Shown one piece after another: positions 61,312 to 64,000 of a DNA stretch of 64,000 nt. Origin of the DNA: Epichloe hybrida (lineage: Eukaryota; Ascomycota; Sordariomycetes; Hypocreales; Clavicipitaceae); NCBI GenBank assembly GCA_019022495.1, contig JAFEKR010000008.1, forward strand, positions 2,170,001 to 2,234,000, in the 5' to 3' direction. The position numbers and the translations under genes are program-made. The number at the start of each line of letters is the position of its first letter. The stretch's first letter is position 1. The notes under the pieces are model-generated. The model was not told the origin of the DNA and made no database searches. It saw nothing but the letters and a program-made list of their open reading frames with translations.

Positions 61312-61518
61312 TATTACGTGCTAGCTTTGCATGTTATTAGGTTAAATCCGTTAGAGGGGCTAATGGATTTGTAGGTTTGTGAGTTATGCTAAGTTTACTT
61401 ATAAAAGCTACTCTTAGGGGCAGGTTTAGATGTTAGAAGTAAGTTAATTCCTTTACCTATAATACTAAACTCGTTCTTATCCTTCTTGTTAGTGGCTGAG
61501 CAGTTTCGCCACGTAACA
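61312..61518 (-). repeat. 5' LTR of Gypsy-C b (207 bp)
   Basis: On the plus strand it runs from TATTACGTGCTAGC to TTTCGCCACGTAACA, followed by AATAG. Confidence 0.93.
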
Positions 61519-61523
61519 AATAG

Positions 61524-63420
61524 TGTATATTCCTCTACCCTTTCTATTTTATAATTAAGTATAGACTAGGGAAAAGTAACCTTATAAATACACTATTAAG
61601 AAGGTCTAATTATAAGGGTAAACCTATATTAAATAAGGCGCTCCTACTAGAGCTTTAAAGGAAATAGTAAATATCTATATAGTAAAAGAAAAAGTACTAA
61701 TATATTAAAGAAGTTATAGTGTAATACTAGTTTTAGAACCTACTAAAGTAAGAGTAACCTAGGTAAAAGGCTAGTTAGCTACTATAAATCTAGTAATAGG
61801 TTAGCTAAATAAGGGTGATTTTAAGGAGAAGGTAGTATATGTTTAAGATATTAGTATAATATAAGTAATTTAGGGGGCTATTATATTATTAAATCCCTAC
61901 TAATCTATAGTAAATAAACTATTAGTATAACTACTATAAAAGGCATAGGACTAAAATCTAGATTTATAAAAGCATAAAGGTAAGGTTAACTTCTAAGTAA
62001 AAGGGAGGGGAAAAGCTAGTCTATAGTTATATAGCATAAGGGGCCTTCTAATATATAAAGACTAGGTAGTTATTTTATAGGAGCCTATCTTATAATAGGA
62101 GCTTCTATAGCTATACTATAATAATTTATTAGTAAGTTACTTTAGGACTAAATATACTCTAGAGCTACTAAAATATTACTATTAGTAGCTAGTAATAAGT
62201 AAAGCTATTTTAGACTATATATCTAGCTATAGAGTATACTAGTGTGTAGTAGTAAGATAGCACTACCCTTATAGAAGCCTTAAATTACTACTAATACTAA
62301 GGTAACTATAGGTAGAGATTTTAATAGACTTTATTATAGGTTTACTACTAGTATAGCTAGGTAAGTAAGAAACTAATATAATCCTAGTAATTATAAACTA
62401 ATTTACTAAGTACTCTATCTTCCTTCCTATAAAGACTATAATTAATATAGCTAAATTAGTAAAGTTATTTTATAAGGAGATTAAGCTATAATTTAGAGCA
62501 CTAGAGGGTATTATATTTAATAGAGGGTTAGTATTTATAAGCTAACTCTAGTTAGAGGTATATTACTAGTTATATGTAAAGTAAAGGCTTTTAATAGTAT
62601 TTTACCCCTAAACTAATAGGTAAATAAAGAGAATAAATTAAGTACTTAAGTATTACCTATAATATTTTATTAAAAAGAACTAATAACTATAGCTAAAGCT
62701 ACTCCTAATAGCCTAATTTATATATAATAATACTATTAATAGGATAATAGGCTACTCCCCTAACTATACTCTTATAAGCTATTTACCTAAGTTTTGCCTT
62801 ACTCTTAAGGGTAAGAGTATAAAGAGGGAGGTCCTAAAGGCTTATATATATATTAAAAAGCTATATAAGGTTAGGAAGAAACTAGTATATAACTAGGTAA
62901 GGGCTACTAAAGTATAGGTAAAGTACTATAACTAGAGATATTAGCTAATAACCTTAAAAAGAGAAGACTTAGTACTACTATTAGTAAAGAATATTAGGCT
63001 TAAGGATATAAAATAGAAGCTAAACCTAAGATTTATTAGGCTATTTTAGATACTTAATGCTATAGGTAAATAAGCATACTAACTAGCGCTACCTAATAAG
63101 TATAGCTAACTATATAATATATTTTATATTAGCCTATTAAAGCTATAGAATTACTAGGAAGACACCCTAGATAAGGATATACTAATACTAGACCTTAAAG
63201 ATAATAATAATAAGTTTAAAGGTAAAGAAGTTAGGGATTATAGGAAGATATATAAAGGTAATAAATACCTAGTAAAATAGAAGGGCTAGCTAAGTAAATA
63301 TAATTAATAGGTAATATTAGAAGATATAGAAGGCACTTAATATATAATTTAAGCTTTCTATTAAAGTAAAATAAGTAAAAAGCATAGTAAGATATAAGTA
63401 AGTTATAAGTAATAAGGGAT
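61524..63420 (+). pseudogene. Gypsy-B G2: integrase and chromodomain
   Basis: After the RNase H/linker region (to about 62000), the integrase core lies at about 62310-62760 (ILVIIN-FTKYSIFLP near 62385, VFYPQTNRQIKRINQ near 62600). A C-terminal region follows with LRFIRLFQILNAIGKQAYQL near 63030. A chromodomain ends it at about 63220-63350, with KYLVK, stop, KG near 63264-63290. Stops are former Gln/Trp codons. The chromodomain places Gypsy-B among the chromoviruses, which target heterochromatin. Confidence 0.87.
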
Positions 63421-64000
63421 AAGGTAATTATAAAAAAGGCCTAGCCTTATTAGCTACTATTACACTTTAATTAAAACCCTTATTAGACTATTTACTAAAT
63501 AATAAAAGAAAAGATACCTATAAGGAGGGGAGTCTTATAGGAAACCCTTCTATAGTTACCCCCTTATATATTAAAATAATACTATTATAAAGGAGATACT
63601 TAGCGCCCTTACTCTTATCCTCCTAAACCACTACCTTTATTACCTAGAAAAACTAGTGCTTTACTACCCCCTAGGGTATAAATCCTAGATTATAATATTA
63701 TAGCTATAAAGTTATTTTTCTTTTCTAGGAATTATAATATATAGTATAGTTTAGCTATAAAAGTTAGTAAATAGGTAGTAAAGAAGGAGTAATAACTTAT
63801 AATCCCTAGGGTAAGGGTAGGATATATAGTAACTAAAAGTTACTAGTATAAAATAATATACTAATTATACGTAGCTAAAGCGGCCTACCTAGGGAGTAAG
63901 CAAAGGTCTAGAGAATACGTAATAAAATATACCTAATAGACCTTAGTAGCCCTAGTTAAACTAAAGGAAATATAATAAGCTATATTAGTATAATTAAACT
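63421..64000 (+). other. Gypsy-B G2 3' untranslated region, no gene seen
   Basis: The polyprotein frame ends near 63410. A purine run AAGGAGGGGAG at about 63520-63531 could be a polypurine tract, but the following bases (TCTTATAGG) do not match the TGTGAGGCCC start of the 5' end. No LTR, tandem repeat or open frame is seen up to the window end. Confidence 0.5.

Larger units (their letters stand above)
50829..61518 (-). mobile_element. Gypsy-C copy b: second full-length 10,690-bp copy
   Basis: LTRs lie at 50829-51035 and 61312-61518. Target duplications AATAG are at 50824-50828 and 61519-61523, and the joined site is seen in G1 near 18550. It is collinear with copy a at an offset of 13,713 bases over nearly all its length. 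Single-base indels (for example near 51668) compensate. Other differences seen are transitions, each copy carrying private ones. Confidence 0.94.
30125..64000 (+). mobile_element. Gypsy-B copy G2: chromovirus with two nested insertions, 3' end beyond window
   Basis: Pieces are 30125-31984, 49482-50828 and 61524-64000. Together they give 5' LTR-like end, gag, protease, reverse transcriptase, RNase H, integrase and chromodomain in order. Copia-3 is inserted at ATCCC and Gypsy-C b at AATAG. All frames carry RIP-type stops. No 3' LTR matching 30125 is seen before 64000. Confidence 0.9.

Overview
This window is almost wholly transposon wreckage from a filamentous ascomycete (Pezizomycotina). The RNase H, integrase and chromodomain segments read as fungal Ty1/copia and Ty3/gypsy types. 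CpA and TpG are strongly depleted in favour of TpA, and copies differ almost only by transitions. Gln and Trp codons have become TAG/TAA/TGA while reading frames stay in register. That is the mark of repeat-induced point mutation (RIP). No intact host gene was found. The species cannot be named from this DNA.

Layout. 1-4751: minus-strand Copia-1 copy (1A), cut by the window edge. 4752-7190: the only GC-balanced island, with a 238-bp pogo-type MITE, paired 45-nt hairpins and one weak, twice-interrupted reading frame. 7200-7792: unrecognised AT-rich degenerate block. 7793-26390: chromovirus Gypsy-B copy G1, broken by Copia-1B (10007-16381), by copies of a ~770-bp A-tailed element (L1 8007-8785, L2 17315-18078) and by Copia-2 (18997-25769). 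26426-26575: 17-bp minisatellite. 26691-28524: 3' part of Copia-1C. 28525-30124: 5' part of a Gypsy-C copy. 30125-64000: Gypsy-B copy G2, broken by Copia-3 (31985-49476), which itself carries Gypsy-C copy a (37116-47805), and by Gypsy-C copy b (50829-61518).

The nest is well supported because G1 and G2 act as each other's empty sites. Five-base target duplications (GTAAT, TATAG, ATCCC, AATAG) and a 15-base duplication around L2 mark the junctions, and the interrupted sequence is continuous in the other copy. The deepest chain is Copia-1C, then Gypsy-C fragment, then G2, then Copia-3, then Gypsy-C a.

The most unusual content is in Gypsy-C. Two copies of the same length (10,690 bp, 207-bp LTRs) carry, downstream of a gag-pol ending in a chromodomain, a further ~3.2-kb reading frame for a charged, Gln/Asn/Lys-rich, probably coiled-coil protein that I do not recognise. 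Copia-2 is also odd: 81-bp LTRs, an initiator-tRNA half-molecule-type primer site, six tandem stem-loops in its leader, and a 1.3-kb 3' tail with palindromes, a tandem duplication and a tRNA-like pol III promoter module.
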